A DNA stretch of 36,646 nt from Neobacillus paridis. GTDB taxonomy: Bacteria > Bacillota > Bacilli > Bacillales > Cytobacillaceae. Under the pieces are notes generated by a model. It worked only from the letters and a program-made list of their open reading frames with translations. It was not told the origin of the DNA and did not search any database. The position numbers and the translations under genes are program-made. The stretch is taken from NCBI RefSeq assembly GCF_016765675.1, contig NZ_JAESWB010000131.1, forward strand, positions 1 through 36,646, written 5' to 3'. Shown here piece by piece: positions 1 to 7,314 of the stretch (positions within the stretch are counted from its first letter, which is position 1; every line of letters starts with the position of its first letter).

Positions 1-29
1 ATATTCAGGTTAAACTGTACTTGAGTCAT
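1..29 (-). CDS. IS256-family (mutator-type) transposase, N-terminal fragment
   Basis: A minus-strand ATG at 29-27 opens MTQVQFNLN and runs off the window edge. An AAGAGG ribosome binding site lies upstream at about 37-42. This N-terminus is typical of IS256-family DDE transposases of Bacillaceae. The product would catalyse cut-and-paste or copy-out transposition of the element. Only nine codons are visible, so the family call also leans on the terminal repeat. Confidence 0.65.
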
Positions 30-127
30 TTTTATTCCTCTTTTCATTGTTTATCGTGGTTGAAAACAGTGTTGCCAAAAGTGAATAAAATGACTCATTA
101 TTTTTACACAATTATACGGACTTAATC
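1..127 (-). mobile_element. IS256-family insertion sequence, left-edge partial copy
   Basis: Bases 2-127 are the exact reverse complement of 36521-36646. The inner boundary is a terminal inverted repeat, read on the minus strand as GATTAAGTCCGTATAATTGT, which closely resembles the IS256 terminal repeat as I remember it. The element extends leftward out of the window, transposase reading away from the window. Only the terminal repeat, the 5' untranslated part and nine transposase codons are present. The target duplication and the other end cannot be seen. Confidence 0.85.
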
Positions 128-190
128 TTTGTAAATATTTTTATAACCATTTACTGATTTTTTTACTTCATAAAAGTGTAGAGTCCCACC

Positions 191-282
191 TTATTAGCGG
201 ATTTTATACATTTATTAGCCATTCTATAGTTTTATTAGCGAATTCAGGTCATTTATTAGCGAATTGATGCGATTTATTAGCG
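191..282. repeat. Phased array of five TTATTAGC(G/C) boxes
   Basis: TTATTAGCG or TTATTAGCC begins at 191, 212, 232, 253 and 274, a period of 20-21 bp, close to two helical turns. The last three copies share the longer core TTATTAGCGAAT; the sequence between boxes is not conserved. All boxes therefore face the same side of the helix. I see no coding potential here. The array abuts the end of the dehydrogenase remnant, whose reading frame stops in the fifth box. It could be a protein-binding array or a non-functional dispersed repeat. Confidence 0.75.
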
Positions 283-416
283 AATCAGAACCGGAGAAAT
301 AGCATTGACGGTTATCCGGTCTTGGCTGAAGGAGGCTGCGAGTGCATGCGTAATGGCAACAATCCCGCCTTTTGTGGCCGCATATGATCATCACAGAAGA
401 CAAGATGTTGGCTAGA
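280..416 (-). pseudogene. Short-chain dehydrogenase/reductase (SDR) remnant
   Basis: Reading the minus strand from 387 gives SYAATKGGIVAITHALAA followed by SFSQDRITVNAISPV, then stops at 279-274. This is the classical SDR active-site segment (YxxxK, here Y-A-A-T-K) followed by the conserved R-x-N-x-I-x-P-G region, with the last Gly replaced by Val where the frame breaks. Just upstream, in another frame, ANILSSV resembles the strand containing the catalytic serine. The nucleotide-binding half and the C-terminal roughly 60 residues are missing, so this is a decayed fragment without function. Its 3' side is cut by the TTATTAGCG array. Confidence 0.7.
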
Positions 417-565
417 AAGGGGACCTTCTCCTCTATAAATTATTTATTGTCCGATTAGTCATGAATGCCGGGAAAGGACAGTATCATTTAGAAGAACCAG
501 TAATCCAAGGCAATCATTTTTAAGGATTTGAATTTGCATTGATAAATAAAGTGAGGTGATCGTTA
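417..565. other. Intergenic DNA before the deaminase/aldolase gene
   Basis: I see no gene. The 3' part must hold the promoter for the gene at 566, but no good -35/-10 pair stands out. A GAGGTG ribosome binding site at 553-558 precedes the TTG start at 566. Confidence 0.4.
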
Positions 566-1738
566 TTGTTTTCAAAAGAACTATTCCAGAATATATCCCT
601 TCCTGCTTTGCTTTTAGATGTCCAAGCTTTGGATGATAACTGCCGGAGGATTGCGGCAAAGGCGAACGGTAAAAAGATTAGAATTGCCACTAAATCGATC
701 CGGTCAGTTCCTGTCTTAAACAGGATTTTTCAATCGGATTCCGTTTTTAAAGGCCTCATGTGCTACAGTCCCCATGAAGCTATTTTTCTCACGGAAAACG
801 GCTTTGATAATATTTTGTTAGGCTACCCTTGCTGGGATTCGGAGGCTTTGCTTCAAATTGCCCGGCTAAATGGGAATCGGAAACAAATTATTTGTATGGT
901 GGATTCCCTCCAACACATTGATCACCTAAAGGAGATAGCTGGAAGGGCAAAGGGAATGTTCTATCTGTGCATTGATGTCGATATGAGCACAACGATCGGC
1001 AGCCTGCATTTTGGTGTAAGACGCTCTCCATTGAGAACGGAAGAGGAAGTCATCCGGCTTGCACGAAAAATAAAGCAGTCCTCTGGGTTGAAGCTGCTCG
1101 GCCTCATGGGTTATGAAGCACAAATTGCCGGGGTAGGCGATAGAATGCCTTCGCAGCATCTAAAAAATCGTGCTGTCACTTTTATGAAAAAGCAATCATT
1201 AACTAAAATCGTGGCGCGAAGGAAATCGGTTGTCCAAGCGTTAGAAAGGGAAGGGCAGCCGGTGGCCTTTGTCAATGGCGGAGGAACGGGGAGCCTTGAC
1301 ACGACATCGAAAGAAGAGGTAGTTACCGAACTGACTGCCGGATCGGGATTCTATTCCCCGCTGTTATTCGATTATTATCAAAATTTTCGCTTTCAACCCG
1401 CCTTATTTTTTGCACTTCCGGTTGTAAGGAAGCCGACTTCCACTATTTATACATGCCTTGGGGGTGGGTACATTGCATCCGGACCACATGGAAAGGATAA
1501 GGTGCCTCAGCCGGTTTATCCGCCAGGCGGCAAACTCCTGCCATTTGAGGGGGCAGGAGAGGTACAAACGCCGATTTATTATGAAAAAGAAACACTGGAA
1601 ATTGGCGATGCCATTATTTTCCGGGCGGCTAAAGCCGGGGAAATTTGTGAGCGTTTTAATGAGATTGTTTGCATAGCTGATGGGCGAATTGTCGACCGTT
1701 ATCCTACTTACCGGGGGGAAGGGAAATGCTTTCTTTAA
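566..1738 (+). CDS. Amino acid deaminase/aldolase (PLP fold type III, alanine-racemase N-terminal domain family)
   Basis: A 390-residue soluble protein with an alanine-racemase-type PLP barrel. The likely Schiff-base lysine is K43 in IATKSIRS, followed by the segments GLMGYEAQ and FVNGGGTGS expected at the cofactor phosphate. The C-terminal beta domain (about 280-390) contains GGGYIASGP and GDAIIFRAAKAGE, as in the D-threonine aldolase / D-serine dehydratase-like group annotated as amino acid deaminase/aldolase. The substrate is not determined by sequence; a beta-hydroxy D-amino acid is the family expectation. Translation starts at TTG behind GAGGTG. The last 13 bases overlap the next gene, so the two are co-translated and probably act in one pathway. 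Confidence 0.8.
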   Translation: MFSKELFQNISLPALLLDVQALDDNCRRIAAKANGKKIRIATKSIRSVPVLNRIFQSDSVFKGLMCYSPHEAIFLTENGFDNILLGYPCWDSEALLQIARLNGNRKQIICMVDSLQHIDHLKEIAGRAKGMFYLCIDVDMSTTIGSLHFGVRRSPLRTEEEVIRLARKIKQSSGLKLLGLMGYEAQIAGVGDRMPSQHLKNRAVTFMKKQSLTKIVARRKSVVQALEREGQPVAFVNGGGTGSLDTTSKEEVVTELTAGSGFYSPLLFDYYQNFRFQPALFFALPVVRKPTSTIYTCLGGGYIASGPHGKDKVPQPVYPPGGKLLPFEGAGEVQTPIYYEKETLEIGDAIIFRAAKAGEICERFNEIVCIADGRIVDRYPTYRGEGKCFL

Positions 1739-3042
1739 TGAAAACAGTTCAAGGGAGACCATGGAGAAACTGGGCCCGCACATGCGAAAGTAATCCGGAA
1801 AAAACATGGTATCCATCCTCTGTCGAAGAGGTTGTTGCCATTGTGAAAGAAGCATCAAAGCAAAAGAAGACTATTCGCGTGGTGGGGGCCGGGCATTCAT
1901 TTACAAGTTTAGTAAAAACAGAGGAATGGCTTGTTTCCCTTGATTCCTTAAGCGGAATTGAACAGATTGACGAGCAAAACAGCACCGTCACGGTTCTGGG
2001 CGGAACCAGGCTGTTTCAATTGGGAGAGGCACTTGGTCATGCCGGGTATGCACAAGAAAATCTGGGGGATATCAATGTCCAAAGTATTGCCGGAGCGATT
2101 TCAACAGGAACCCATGGAACGGGACTGATGTTCGGCACTCTGGCAACCCAAGTCTTGGAATTAACTCTCGTAACCGCCTCAGGTGAAATTCTTACCGTTT
2201 CTGAAAAACAAAACTCACGCTATTTTAAGGCCTGCCTCGTTTCTCTTGGAAGTCTTGGAATTATTGTCAAAGTCAAACTAAAAATTATTAAAGGCCTTGT
2301 GTACGAATATCGAAGTGAGAAAGTAATCTACTCTGAGTTTGAGCCACAGCTTGAACGTTACATGAAAGAGAACCGCCATTTTGAGTTTTATTTATTTCCG
2401 TATTCAGATATTGTCCAGGTAAAAACCATGAACATTACCGAACGAAAGCCTCAAAGTTTATTGCTTCACCGTCTTAATCTTCTCATTTTGGAAAACTATT
2501 TATTTTTCATCCTTTCGGAACTTTGCAGAGCCTTTCCAAAGAGTTGTCGCTCTATCAGCAGACTATCTGCTAAGGCGGTTGGCAGCACAAAAATAGCAGC
2601 AAATAGTTATAAGCTTTTTGCGACTCCAAGATTGGTTAAATTCAGGGAAATAGAATACTGCATTCCGCTTCAGCATTTCAAATCGGCACTTCAAGAGGTA
2701 CGGCAGCGTATTGAGGACCAGCAGTACCAAGTTCATTTTCCCATAGAGTGCAGGACGGTCAAGGAAGATGACATTTGGCTTAGTCCAGCGTACGAGAGGA
2801 ATTCTGCCTACATTGCCTTCCATATGTACAAAGGGATGCCTTATGAAGACTATTTTCGCGATATGGAGTCCATCATGAGAAAATATGAGGGGAGACCACA
2901 TTGGGGAAAAATGCACAACCTGGAAAAAGATGAATTACAGGCCCTCTACCCAAAGCTCCCAGACTTCCTTTCCATAAGACAAGAACTTGACCCACAAGGA
3001 ATCTTCCTAAATGACTATTTAGAAAGTATTTTAATAGGATGA
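1726..3042 (+). CDS. FAD-linked oxidoreductase, D-arabinono-1,4-lactone oxidase / L-gulonolactone oxidase family
   Basis: 438 residues, a usual length for bacterial members of the aldonolactone oxidoreductase group. The N-terminal FAD (PCMH-type) domain covers about 20-190. It includes RVVGAGHSFTSL at 51-62, where H57 is the position of covalent flavin attachment in this family, and AGAISTGTHGTG. The C-terminal domain ends with HWGK at 392-395, the conserved active-site motif of this group, followed by DPQGIFLNDYL. It should oxidise an aldonolactone or polyol using FAD; the true substrate is unknown. ATG at 1726 is preferred over ATG at 1738 because the GGGGGGAAGGG ribosome binding site at 1713-1723 is placed for it. 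It overlaps the deaminase/aldolase by 13 bp, implying one transcript. Confidence 0.85.
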   Translation: MLSLMKTVQGRPWRNWARTCESNPEKTWYPSSVEEVVAIVKEASKQKKTIRVVGAGHSFTSLVKTEEWLVSLDSLSGIEQIDEQNSTVTVLGGTRLFQLGEALGHAGYAQENLGDINVQSIAGAISTGTHGTGLMFGTLATQVLELTLVTASGEILTVSEKQNSRYFKACLVSLGSLGIIVKVKLKIIKGLVYEYRSEKVIYSEFEPQLERYMKENRHFEFYLFPYSDIVQVKTMNITERKPQSLLLHRLNLLILENYLFFILSELCRAFPKSCRSISRLSAKAVGSTKIAANSYKLFATPRLVKFREIEYCIPLQHFKSALQEVRQRIEDQQYQVHFPIECRTVKEDDIWLSPAYERNSAYIAFHMYKGMPYEDYFRDMESIMRKYEGRPHWGKMHNLEKDELQALYPKLPDFLSIRQELDPQGIFLNDYLESILIG

Positions 3043-3251
3043 AGCTCTGCATCTGCGGGCTCCTGCCAATTCTTTATGTTTTAGGTTAAGAGTGATTGAG
3101 CAAGGATATACAAAATAACCTAAAAATTAAAATATATTGTGATTATTAATACATTTTAAATTATGGTAAAATTTGTGTATATTTGTAATTAATCCCGGTG
3201 AAAATGTAAAATTTAGTAATAATCTGACTTGGATTAAACAGGAGTAAATGT

Positions 3252-3479
3252 ATGAACCACCACAGCCAGCCCTTTTTCCATCAGTTATTGGAGGAAAATG
3301 CTTTGAACGATAAAAGAAAAGCAAGTATGAAATTTGTCGAATTAAATGTGAAATTATTTTATGACTATGAAGTAGAGTACCATTCCTCGAGATCAGTATA
3401 CTTCATAGATCCAAACAATTATAAACTTGAAATATCAGAATATATTGGTGGCGGAATTAATAAGCCTAGAAAGAGGTAG
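3252..3479 (+). pseudogene. Truncated VOC (glyoxalase/bleomycin-resistance) family remnant
   Basis: A 75-residue reading frame whose C-terminal part contains VYFIDPNNYKLEISEY, the typical last beta strand of vicinal-oxygen-chelate proteins, including the Glu that is usually a metal ligand. The first half does not look like the rest of a VOC module, which normally needs about 120 residues. It is most likely a 3' remnant joined to unrelated sequence. It still has an ATG behind GGAG and ends only 6 bp before the MATE gene. Alternative: a genuine short protein translationally coupled to the transporter. Confidence 0.5.
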
Positions 3480-3485
3480 TGGATT

Positions 3486-4847
3486 TTGCGTATTGAACAA
3501 CAGTCGTTTACAACAATCTCAATAATAAACTCTACAATTCCTATCTTTTTATATAATTTGGTAAATTTTTCATTCACTATTGTAGATAGTTTAATGGTTG
3601 CTCCTTTAGGCGAAGAAAATTTAGGCGCTGTGGGGCAAGCAGGAATCTTTTTTAATGTAGTGATGATGTTTTTCTTGGGTATATTTTCTATATATACCCC
3701 TCTTATTTCAAGATTAAATATAAGGAAGGATAAACAAGTATTCTTTTCACGTTTAATTCAGATGATATTTTTAGGGTTTATATTTTCACTAATTGTAATT
3801 ACTATTTGTAGTTTTACAGGAGCTTTTTTTACATTATTTGGCCAACCATCTAAAACTTCAAATTTAGTGGTAAATTATATTGAAGTCCTAAAATGGTCAT
3901 CAATATTTGCTTTAATATACAGTCTGTTTGCCCAAACTGTATATATTTTAGAGAAGGCAAAAATTATTCTTTATACAGTTATTTTCGGAAATTTATTAAA
4001 TGTACTTTTAAATTGGATATTTATTTATGGCAAATTTGGATTTCCTCAATTAAATGTTGCCGGGTCTGCTCTTTCAACACTAATTGTAAGAATTTTAATG
4101 CTTTTGGTAGTAGTTATTTTCGTTTCTAAAGAGTTGTCTATTTCGTTTTTTAAAAGTAAAAAAATAACAATTGAAAAAGAATACCTAAAGAATGTCATCC
4201 TTAAAGGTATACCTAAAGGTGTAACGACAGTAAATGATTGGTTTGCTTCATTTGTATTAATTCTTTTTGTTGGATGGGGCGGAGTTACACATATTGCTAG
4301 TAATCAAGTAGCTGATTTGATTTCAAGCCTAATGTATATGTTGCCACAAGCATTTTGTGTAGTAATTACTATACATCTATCAAAGCAAATAGGTCAGAAT
4401 CAAATTGAACTTGTATCTTTAAAATCAAATATAATTGAATTGTTCAGGAAAATAATTCCAATAAATTTATTCTTTATTTTGGTTATTTTTATATTACTAC
4501 CATATATAATTAGATTATTTTCACTCCAACCATCCACTGACGCATTCCAATTGGCGTATAATATTATGCTGGTCCATATCTCTTTCTTTGTATTTTATGC
4601 ATTGCAATATTTCTTACTGTCGGTCTTGGACTCTTTACTAGATACAAAAGTACCAAGCATAATTGCAGTACTAACATCTTATTTATTTGTTTTACCAAGT
4701 GCGTTTATTCTATCTAGTTATAGTTCAAATCCAGTAGTTATATGGATTGTTGACGGGATAGGAAACGTCCTAATGACAATTTTCCTTGGTTGGAGAGTAA
4801 TAAGTCATTTTAAAAAACACTCTAGGTCTATTAATGTAAGTATTTAG
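3486..4847 (+). CDS. MATE family efflux transporter
   Basis: 453 residues with about twelve hydrophobic helices in two similar halves. The N-terminal segment SFTIVDSLMVAPLGEENLGAVG is the usual MATE helix 1-2 region (normally D-x-x-x-V/I-G). Such proteins export drugs or metabolites in exchange for Na+ or H+ across the cytoplasmic membrane. The start is TTG at 3486, with AAGAGG at 3470-3475 as ribosome binding site. The DNA is clearly more AT-rich than the genes on either side, with many ATA and TTA codons, which suggests acquisition from another source together with the glyoxalase-like remnant just upstream. Substrate unknown. Confidence 0.85.
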   Translation: MRIEQQSFTTISIINSTIPIFLYNLVNFSFTIVDSLMVAPLGEENLGAVGQAGIFFNVVMMFFLGIFSIYTPLISRLNIRKDKQVFFSRLIQMIFLGFIFSLIVITICSFTGAFFTLFGQPSKTSNLVVNYIEVLKWSSIFALIYSLFAQTVYILEKAKIILYTVIFGNLLNVLLNWIFIYGKFGFPQLNVAGSALSTLIVRILMLLVVVIFVSKELSISFFKSKKITIEKEYLKNVILKGIPKGVTTVNDWFASFVLILFVGWGGVTHIASNQVADLISSLMYMLPQAFCVVITIHLSKQIGQNQIELVSLKSNIIELFRKIIPINLFFILVIFILLPYIIRLFSLQPSTDAFQLAYNIMLVHISFFVFYALQYFLLSVLDSLLDTKVPSIIAVLTSYLFVLPSAFILSSYSSNPVVIWIVDGIGNVLMTIFLGWRVISHFKKHSRSINVSI

Positions 4848-4867
4848 GTATGGAGGGGTTCTGTGTT

Positions 4868-4907
4868 AATTCAATCAGTTTGATATAAAAATAGAATCGA
4901 TTGAATT
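4868..4907. repeat. 9-bp inverted repeat downstream of the MATE gene
   Basis: AATTCAATC (4868-4876) and GATTGAATT (4899-4907) are perfect complements separated by 22 bp. No T-run follows, so it is not a standard terminator. It precedes the putative promoter area of the DUF1646 leader and could be a protein-binding site. Confidence 0.4.
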
Positions 4908-4924
4908 CCTATATGTTAAAATAT

Positions 4925-5055
4925 AACCTGACTGGATGTTGAAAGTTCTAACCAAGATAAGGTAGAATAATATTATTAATAATTAAAGAGTTTATTTTTT
5001 AGGAGGAGCCTGTCACCAAGGGAGAAGTATGTCCCTTTGGTGGCAGGCTTTTTTT
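4925..5055 (+). promoter_or_regulatory. Structured 5' leader of the DUF1646 transporter gene, candidate Na+ (DUF1646-motif) riboswitch
   Basis: About 160 nt of untranslated DNA precede the transporter. It contains a small hairpin (TTCTAACC at about 4949-4956 with GGTAGAA) and then a strong intrinsic terminator at 5008-5055 located before the ribosome binding site, the layout of a transcription-terminating riboswitch. Known: an RNA motif named after DUF1646 sits upstream of this transporter family and has been reported as a Na+-responsive riboswitch class. Inference: this leader is a member. I could not align it to the consensus from memory, so the class assignment is tentative. Confidence 0.4.
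5008..5055 (+). terminator. Intrinsic terminator/attenuator in the DUF1646 leader
   Basis: The left arm at 5008-5023 (GCCTGTCACCAAGGGA) pairs with the right arm at 5032-5048 (TCCCTTTGGTGGCAGGC) with one bulged base and one G-U pair. Seven T follow at 5049-5055. It lies 31 bp before the transporter start, so it either ends the MATE transcript or acts as a regulated attenuator. Its position just ahead of the ribosome binding site favours attenuation. Confidence 0.85.
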
Positions 5056-5085
5056 ATATAAAAAACAAAAGGAGGAAGTGATCGA

Positions 5086-6168
5086 ATGATCATTGGTTTA
5101 TCCATCATCTTGCTGCTCGTACTATTTTTACCCTTTACCAAGTTTGTCGAGCGCAACCTGGAAGTATTTTTATTTATCATGGGGCTGTTGGCGGTAACAG
5201 TGAGTCAAGTATTTTCCTGGCCGCTTGTAAAGGAAGCACTCGTTCATCCTATCAACATTACACTTGCCGTTCTGTTTGCCGGTCTTTTGTTCCGCTGGTT
5301 CCAGGCTCCGATTGAAAAAGGTGTCCTTTGGATTAGTAGTGTCATGCCTTACCGGTTGTTTATTGCCCTGTTTGTCATTACTCTGGGCTTGCTTTCCAGT
5401 GTGATTACTGCTATTATTGCGGCCATTATTCTTGTTGCCGTCGTGAGTGTTTTGCGGCTTGATCGCAAGTCGGAAGTCCGTGTGGTTGTCTTGGCCTGTT
5501 TTGCGATTGGCTTGGGTGCTGTACTGACACCGATTGGCGAACCGCTTTCAACGATTGTGGTCAGCAAACTGGATGAGGAATTTCTATATTTATTAAAGTT
5601 AGTCGGAACTTCTGTCATCCCTGTTGTGATTATTTTTGGTATCTTAGCTGCTTTTTTCATCCATCCCCGGAAGGGTTCAGGTGAGGCTGAAGTCGCAGCG
5701 GGAATGGAGCTGGAGGAGCAATCACAAGGTTACAGCCAAGCTGATTCTGCATTCAGTACTGAGACCAAGTCGGAGAAAGAGTCTTATGGGGAAATTATCA
5801 TCCGCAGTTTGAAAATTTATTTGTTCGTTATGGCGTTGACATTTCTTGGCGCTGGATTCGAACCATTTATTGAGGCCTATCTACTAGATGTAAGTCCAAA
5901 ACTTATGTATTGGATCAATATGGTGTCAGCCATCTTGGATAATGCCACGCTGGCAGCAGCAGAAATCAGCCCGGCGATGAATGATGAAACCATTAAAGAT
6001 ATTTTGATGGGTCTTCTGATTAGCGGGGGAATGTTAATCCCCGGGAATATTCCGAATATCATTGCTGCCGGAAAGTTAAAAATTACAAGCGGCGAATATG
6101 CTCGCTTTGCCTTTCCAATTGGTATGGTAGCTATGGTCATCTACTTTGTGGTTATTCTGGTCATTTAG
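5086..6168 (+). CDS. DUF1646 family cation (probably Na+) transporter
   Basis: 360 residues with about ten membrane helices. The first half ends in a conserved GLGAVLTPIGEPLSTI segment (about 144-159), and the second half contains LDNATLAAAEISPAM and GGMLIPGNIPNIIAAGKL. These paired GEP/GN re-entrant-type motifs are typical of the DUF1646 / ion-transporter-superfamily permeases. A charged cytoplasmic loop at about 195-245 separates the halves. The ATG has a very strong AAGGAGG ribosome binding site at 5070-5076. Family knowledge and the leader suggest Na+ export; the ion is inferred. Confidence 0.8.
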   Translation: MIIGLSIILLLVLFLPFTKFVERNLEVFLFIMGLLAVTVSQVFSWPLVKEALVHPINITLAVLFAGLLFRWFQAPIEKGVLWISSVMPYRLFIALFVITLGLLSSVITAIIAAIILVAVVSVLRLDRKSEVRVVVLACFAIGLGAVLTPIGEPLSTIVVSKLDEEFLYLLKLVGTSVIPVVIIFGILAAFFIHPRKGSGEAEVAAGMELEEQSQGYSQADSAFSTETKSEKESYGEIIIRSLKIYLFVMALTFLGAGFEPFIEAYLLDVSPKLMYWINMVSAILDNATLAAAEISPAMNDETIKDILMGLLISGGMLIPGNIPNIIAAGKLKITSGEYARFAFPIGMVAMVIYFVVILVI

Positions 6169-6199
6169 ATAAGTCTAAGGTCATCCCCTTGCCGTGATT

Positions 6200-6224
6200 C
6201 CAGCGGATATGGCTGGCCCTTTTT
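6200..6224 (+). terminator. Weak hairpin with T-run after the DUF1646 gene
   Basis: CCAGC (6200-6204) pairs with GCTGG (6212-6216), followed by CCC and five T (6220-6224). The stem is short, so it is only a candidate terminator. Confidence 0.35.
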
Positions 6225-6364
6225 GCTGGTGCCTATGTTTCCCTTTTCATATACTTTTACCCTTTTTGATACAGTGATTGATTTCCCTTTGCTAAAAACT
6301 GGTCATTATGGTGTTGTTTGGGTAATAATAGAATTAAAAATGAAAGGAAAGAAGGCAGAGAATT

Positions 6365-7243
6365 TTGATTAAAAAGTGGGGAATGTCGTTCTTAATAGTT
6401 GTCGTTATTTTAACGGCTTGTGCTCAAAATCAAGAGGCGAAAAAGCAAACTCCAGCCGAAAAAAATATCGCTACAGAGAGAAAGCTTCCAAAAATTGACC
6501 ATATTGTCGTAGTTGTTGAGGAAAATCGATCACTAAAAGCAATTAAAGGAAATTCAGAAGCTCCTTATATCAATTCACTGATGCAGCAGGGGGCAAATAT
6601 GACAAACTTTTATGCGATTGAGCATCCCAGCCAGCCTAACTATTTGGATTTGTTCTCCGGGTCTAATCAAGGTGTGACGGATGATAAGGTCCCCAAAAAG
6701 AAATTCTCTACGGATAATTTGGCGAGTGAGCTGCTTGCAAAAAATGATACATTTGTCGGTTATTCCGAAGACCTTCCTTCCACTGGCTTTGAGGGGGAAT
6801 CTACTCGTCCCGGTGGATATGCCCGTAAGCATAATCCTTGGGTGAATTTTATCAACGTACCAAAGAAGGTTAATCAGCCATTAACAAATTTTCCTAAGGA
6901 CTTTACGAAACTACCGACGGTATCCTTTGTCATTCCCACGCTGCAACATGACATGCATGATGGCTCCATTAAGGAAGCAGATAAGTGGCTGAGGAAACAC
7001 ATCGATCCATATGTCCAATGGGCGAACAAGCATAATAGTTTATTGATTGTAACCTGGGACGAGGACGATGGTTCACAAAATAATAAAATAGCCACCTTTT
7101 TCGTCGGCCCCATGGTCAAGCCCGGTCAATACAAGGACAAGCTAAACCACTTCAATCTTTTAAGAACGCTGGAGGACCTTTACGGTTTAGAGCATGCCGG
7201 AAAAAGTAAAACGGCAAATCCGATAAAGAACATATGGAAATAA
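6365..7243 (+). CDS. Secreted lipoprotein phosphoesterase (PF04185, acid phosphatase / phospholipase C-like)
   Basis: 292 residues. A signal peptide ends in the lipobox LTAC with C19 as the acylated cysteine, so it should be anchored outside the membrane. The catalytic domain follows the phosphoesterase pattern: DHIVVVVEENRS (about 45-56), HPSQPNYLDLFSG, RKHNPWVNF, VIPTLQHDMHDG and LIVTWDEDDG. The last holds the paired acidic metal ligands of the alkaline-phosphatase-like fold. It should cleave a phosphate ester in the wall or medium; substrate unknown. The start is TTG at 6365. It converges with the MMPL gene, and the two share a bidirectional terminator. Confidence 0.8.
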   Translation: MIKKWGMSFLIVVVILTACAQNQEAKKQTPAEKNIATERKLPKIDHIVVVVEENRSLKAIKGNSEAPYINSLMQQGANMTNFYAIEHPSQPNYLDLFSGSNQGVTDDKVPKKKFSTDNLASELLAKNDTFVGYSEDLPSTGFEGESTRPGGYARKHNPWVNFINVPKKVNQPLTNFPKDFTKLPTVSFVIPTLQHDMHDGSIKEADKWLRKHIDPYVQWANKHNSLLIVTWDEDDGSQNNKIATFFVGPMVKPGQYKDKLNHFNLLRTLEDLYGLEHAGKSKTANPIKNIWK

Positions 7244-7248
7244 CAAAA

Positions 7249-7284
7249 GGGGACGGTTCTCTGCTAAAGGACCGTCCCCCTTTA
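7249..7284. terminator. Bidirectional terminator between phosphoesterase and MMPL genes
   Basis: GGGGACGGT (7249-7257) and ACCGTCCCC (7271-7279) form a 9-bp GC-rich stem. A CTTTATT tail follows on the plus strand and CTTTTGTTA on the minus strand. It serves both convergent genes. The same GGGGACGGTTCT core is, from memory, a dispersed element in many Bacillus genomes. Confidence 0.8.
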
Positions 7285-7314
7285 TTGAGCTTCTGGCAGT
7301 AAAGGCAACTGCTA

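Noticed and set aside
281..415. Plus-strand open frame (GEIALTVIRSWLKE...)
   Set aside because: The opposite strand shows the SDR active-site motifs; the plus-strand frame is its shadow.
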